From JANWXR01 sp964608265 (lineage in GTDB: Bacteria; Chloroflexota; Anaerolineae; Anaerolineales; UBA6663): 64,000 bases of DNA. The first letter of the stretch is position 1, and the number at the start of each line of letters is the position of its first letter. This document shows, piece after piece, positions 61,379-64,000 of the stretch. The translations under genes and the position numbers were made by a program. The stretch is from the NCBI GenBank assembly GCA_964608265.1, contig CAZSNP010000013.1, positions 21,799 through 85,798 on the forward strand, in the 5' to 3' direction. The notes beneath the pieces were generated by a model. That model saw only the letters and a program-made list of their open reading frames with translations, was not told where the DNA came from and made no database searches.

Positions 61379-61620
61379 ACCCGCGTCCGAAAGACTCGGC
61401 CACAGACTTCTACAAGCTTAGCCACGCTATTTTGGCGTCACCGGCGCAGGCCCCGCGGGGCCGGGTCGCTGCACCGACCAGCCGCATTTGATCTTTCGCC
61501 CTGTCAGCGGCATACCGGGCGGCACTCCAACTTTTGTTTCGCTGAGTCACGCGCCGTTGGAGGCGCTCGTGGTCAACGGGTCACCGCGTTGCCGGGTGAC
61601 CGGGCTCAGGCTCGGCGGGG

Positions 61621-61662
61621 TTAGGCCGCGAGCGGGAGAGCCGCGTAAGTCGTGCGGTTGGC
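61621..61662 (-). other. tmRNA tag-peptide reading frame
   Basis: GCC AAC CGC ACG ACT TAC GCG and so on to TAA encode ANRTTYAALPLAA, ending in the LAA-type degron that targets tagged proteins to ClpXP. Confidence 0.88.
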
Positions 61663-61762
61663 ACTTGAAGGTTGCGCTGATTTATCGGGTTCGGCGCGCT
61701 CCCGGCTTGCAGTCTGTCACCAGCCTCTTCCGTCGAAACCGGTCATCCCCAGACGTAACGAG

Positions 61763-61768
61763 ATTATA
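61763..61768 (-). promoter_or_regulatory. -10 box of the tmRNA gene
   Basis: TATAAT on the minus strand lies 12 bases before the mature 5' end, leaving a short leader for RNase P to remove. The -35 region is weak. Confidence 0.65.
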
Positions 61769-61900
61769 GCATGCGGCCTCAGAAAAATATCAGCGCCCCC
61801 ACTTGAGGCGCAAATGGCGGTGGGCCGGGCGCCGGCGAGCGTGCCGGAGGCGGCTGCGGCGATGATGGGTTCCACGCGGCCTTTGTTTCGCGGGAAACGA

Positions 61901-62902
61901 TCAAACACTGCGCGGCCAATCGAGCAGCAACACTTCGAGCGCCAGCCGCGCGTTGATGTTGCGGTCGAGCAGATCGCTCGTGGAGCGCAGCGACCTCAAC
62001 GCCCGGTGGGCGTCATCCGGCGACAACCGCGCGGCCAGCGCGCGAATGTCGTCCGTGCGGTCGGGGTTGGCCAACGGGGCTTCGGCGCGCGCCGCCGTCA
62101 ACAGCACATCGCGCCAAAAGCTCCCCCACAACGCCAGCGTATCCTGCACCCGGTCCGAGGTGCTCTCGCGCGCCAGCCGGTCGGCGTAGGCAAAGCGCTC
62201 GACGCGCGAGCCGCGCAACAACGCCCGCAGGTCGTCAAGTTTTCGATGGCGCTCCTCGAGGGCCTCGCCGTCCTGCGCCAGCCGCACCGCCCAGCCCAGC
62301 CGGCCGCCGGAGAGATGCGCGAGCAGATCGGCGCGCGCGGCGTCCACCAGCCAGCGCGTGATGAGGGCCTCACGCACCGTGGCCAACGGCAAGCCGCGCA
62401 GCGCGATCACCTCACAGCGCGAGACGATGGTCGGCAGCAGCCCCTCGGTGCTCTCAGCGGTGAGCAGGAGCACGACGTTGTTCGGGGGCTCCTCGAGCGT
62501 TTTGAGCAGCGCGTTTTGCGTTTGTTCGTTGGCGGCATCGAAGTTGAGCAGCCGCGCCACGCGCCGCCTGGCCTCCACCGGTTTGAGGGTGAGGTCGTAG
62601 ATCAGCTGCCGCACCGGTTCGATCCTGATCTTCTCGGCCCGCACGCGTTTGCCGCTGAGGATGGGCGCGATGATGAACGCATCGGGATGGGCGCCTTTGG
62701 CTGCGAGCACGCAGTTGCGGCACTGCCCGCACGGGGAGTCCGTTTGCTGGCACAGCAATGCCCGCGTGAACTCGGCGGCCAGCGTGCGCCGGCCCACGCC
62801 TTCCGGCCCGGTGAAGAGATAGGCATGCCGGGACCGGTCGTGCGCGAGGTCGCGCCGCAACAGTTCGACGGCCCACTCGTGGCCGATCAGGTTCCAAGCC
62901 AT
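61901..62902 (-). CDS. holB: DNA polymerase III delta' subunit
   Basis: The ATG at 62902 (MAWNLIGHEWAVELL) gives 333 residues; the longer frame overlaps the cytochrome gene. It is a clamp-loader AAA+ protein with degenerate P-loop GPEGVGRRT, four-Cys zinc motif (CQQTDSPCGQCRNC), NALLKTLEEPP and the SRC sensor (TIVSRCEVIAL). It helps load the sliding clamp. Confidence 0.93.
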   Translation of the reverse strand: MAWNLIGHEWAVELLRRDLAHDRSRHAYLFTGPEGVGRRTLAAEFTRALLCQQTDSPCGQCRNCVLAAKGAHPDAFIIAPILSGKRVRAEKIRIEPVRQLIYDLTLKPVEARRRVARLLNFDAANEQTQNALLKTLEEPPNNVVLLLTAESTEGLLPTIVSRCEVIALRGLPLATVREALITRWLVDAARADLLAHLSGGRLGWAVRLAQDGEALEERHRKLDDLRALLRGSRVERFAYADRLARESTSDRVQDTLALWGSFWRDVLLTAARAEAPLANPDRTDDIRALAARLSPDDAHRALRSLRSTSDLLDRNINARLALEVLLLDWPRSV

Positions 62903-62906
62903 GCGA

Positions 62907-63452
62907 TTACGCCTTTGACCTGCGCCCGATCCTGAGCCAGCCGAGGCCCATGCGGGCGATGACATCGCCGTCGGCGAATTGATAGCGCAACACGCCGAGC
63001 AGGTGCGCGGCGAACAGGGCCATGTAGATGCGCGCCAGCCACCAGTGTCCGAGGATGGGTGGCGCATCGCGGTTGACGGCCTCTGGTGACACGCTGAACG
63101 GAGTCAATCCACTCAGCGCGATGATGCCCATGCCACTGGCGGCTAGGCCGAGCAGCACCACGTAGAACGACGCGTGAACGCCCTTGTACAGCCAGACATG
63201 CGCGCCGCTGATCCCGGCGGGCACGGCCGGCGTCGGCTCGCGGAAGCGCCAGACCGCGCGTACCAGCGTGAGCAGGCCCACCGACAATCCAATCAACACA
63301 TGGGTTTGATACAGGGCGGCTTTGGTCGGCCCGCTTTCCAGGCCGACCATCGTCAACCCTATCGGCACCAGCGGCACGATGAGGGCGGCCGAGATCCAAT
63401 GCAACATGACTGCCACGCGACCATAACCTGCCGGAGTGCTCCGCAAAGACAT
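62907..63452 (-). CDS. cytochrome b561
   Basis: This 181-residue membrane protein has four helices and conserved haem histidines (H18 in MLHWISAAL, H51 in QTHVLIGLS, further His near 92 and in FAAHLLG). It is a di-haem b561 that carries electrons across the membrane. TACAAT at about 63485 precedes an AGGAG ribosome binding site. It lies next to holB without functional link. Confidence 0.93.
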   Translation of the reverse strand: MSLRSTPAGYGRVAVMLHWISAALIVPLVPIGLTMVGLESGPTKAALYQTHVLIGLSVGLLTLVRAVWRFREPTPAVPAGISGAHVWLYKGVHASFYVVLLGLAASGMGIIALSGLTPFSVSPEAVNRDAPPILGHWWLARIYMALFAAHLLGVLRYQFADGDVIARMGLGWLRIGRRSKA

Positions 63453-63503
63453 AGATTGCTCCTCGAGAAGGGTTTGGGCGATTGTAGCACGCGAGGCCGA
63501 CGC

Positions 63504-64000
63504 TCACTCGGGGCGCAGCGGCGCGACCGGTTGCAGGATTTTGCGCCGCTCGGGCGTCACACGATCGAGCAGCGCCTGCGAGTAACTGTACCCGAAGCGC
63601 GATGCGGCCCAACTCACGCCGTAGCGGTAGATGAGGACACGCCGCTCGCCGGGGTTGGTTCGGCTCGACCCGCCGTGCATGATCCCATCCACAAACAGCA
63701 GCGCGTCGCCCGCCTGCAAATGAACTTCAATCGCACCGTCGAGGCGATCCATGCGGTCGAGCTGGTTGTAGTCGCCGGCGTTGGGGTGGGGGAGGTTGGA
63801 TTTGTGGCTGCCGGGGATCACCATCGTGGCCCCATCGCCCGGCCCGATGTCGGTGAGGGCAAGCAGGATGTTGCACTGCCCGCAGCGGAAGACGCCGTGC
63901 TGGTAGTGATACGCCCCGCGCAGCGCGCCCTGATACCCGCCCGAGTGGACGGGGTGGTGCCCGCCGCTGCGCCGCACCGAGAGGAGACACTCATCAATGA
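63504..64000 (-). CDS. phytanoyl-CoA dioxygenase (PhyH) family, partial
   Basis: The frame continues past the right edge (no stop in the last bases), so only the C-terminal part of about 165 residues is present. ALTDIGPGDGATMVIPGSHKSNLPHP and the second metal His/Arg region HGGSSRTNPGERRVLIYRY mark a PhyH-type Fe(II)/2-oxoglutarate oxygenase. The first HxD lies partly outside. The substrate is unknown. Confidence 0.88.
   Translation of the reverse strand, partial: IDECLLSVRRSGGHHPVHSGGYQGALRGAYHYQHGVFRCGQCNILLALTDIGPGDGATMVIPGSHKSNLPHPNAGDYNQLDRMDRLDGAIEVHLQAGDALLFVDGIMHGGSSRTNPGERRVLIYRYGVSWAASRFGYSYSQALLDRVTPERRKILQPVAPLRPE

Larger units (their letters stand above)
60702..61750 (-). ncRNA. 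ssrA: tmRNA gene interrupted by a group I intron
   Basis: Exon 1 (61750-61379) starts GGGGATGACCGGTTTCGACGG, the standard tmRNA 5' end, and ends TTTCGGACGCGGGT. Exon 2 (60720-60702) is TCGACTCCCGCCATCTCCA. Joined, they give the T-arm GCGGG-TTCGACT-CCCGC and the acceptor pairing GGGGATG/CATCTCC, which prove the gene. Mature RNA is about 391 nt; CCA is not encoded. The product rescues stalled ribosomes with SmpB. Between the exons is a 658-nt intron. Confidence 0.93.

Noticed and set aside
61655..61680. TGGCACTTGAAGGTTGC as a sigma-54 site
   Set aside because: The spacing is seven bases rather than five, and it lies inside the tmRNA.
60702..61750. two-piece (permuted) tmRNA
   Set aside because: The 5' and 3' ends occur in the normal order, and the insert has group I features.

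Overview
This is a GC-rich (roughly two-thirds G+C by eye) bacterial chromosomal segment. It most resembles a member of the Chloroflexota, probably Anaerolineae-like. The reasons are a secreted protein ending in a 'YLPFV'-type tail, leaderless TATAAT-N7-ATG promoters, intergenic arrays of short echoing words, and the make-up of the housekeeping genes. It reads as a metagenome or draft scaffold: a 100-N gap at 46744-46843 is flanked by an exact 55-base duplication, the signature of two contigs that overlap by one k-mer. The assignment is an inference from sequence style, not a phylogeny.

Layout. 0-18 kb holds ordinary core genes: DinB, a GAF histidine kinase, a MoxR/VWA pair, yebC-ruvC-ruvA, yjjX, proC, an EamA exporter, a Lys/Ala-rich histone-like protein, a NadD fused to a membrane metalloprotease domain, and obgE. 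16.8-22.3 kb is an efflux cluster of two MacB-type permeases and two HlyD/MacA-type adaptors, with no ATPase. 22.4-28 kb is atpA-G-D-C followed by mreB. A tRNA-Leu(GAG) at 28.8 kb is followed by an AT-richer patch of three unknown genes. 30-39.8 kb carries kynureninase, a PadR-regulated ABC exporter, a hydrolase, a URO-D family protein, a creatininase, a decayed hydrolase and an LCP-like protein.

The most striking region is 39.9-59.2 kb. Reading leftwards on the minus strand, it encodes its own sigma-54 (rpoN), a PAS/GAF histidine kinase and a sigma-54 activator that lacks a DNA-binding domain. These are followed by a set of genes of which five have a near-consensus -24/-12 (TGGCAC-N5-TTGC) promoter 30-50 bases before the start codon. 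rpoN has one too. The downstream genes are a 160-aa unknown, a two-TM small protein, a 1717-aa TPR protein, a TPR/caspase-like (clan CD) protease, a TIM-barrel-like protein, an FtsZ with Asn in place of the catalytic T7-loop Asp, and two small proteins. All six sigma-54 sites I found in the window lie in this block, which suggests a self-contained sigma-54 regulon combining cytoskeletal, protease and scaffold parts. A PIN/antitoxin pair and an AT-richer secreted-protein gene are embedded in it.

At the right end, a tmRNA gene (tag ANRTTYAALPLAA) is interrupted in its T-loop by a 658-nt group I intron. The intron's P8 region carries a LAGLIDADG homing-endonuclease ORF on the opposite strand, broken by one in-frame TGA. 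holB, cytochrome b561 and a partial PhyH dioxygenase follow. Two 95%-identical 100-bp MITE-like elements (38.4 and 59.3 kb) have 9-bp terminal inverted repeats and intact target-site duplications.
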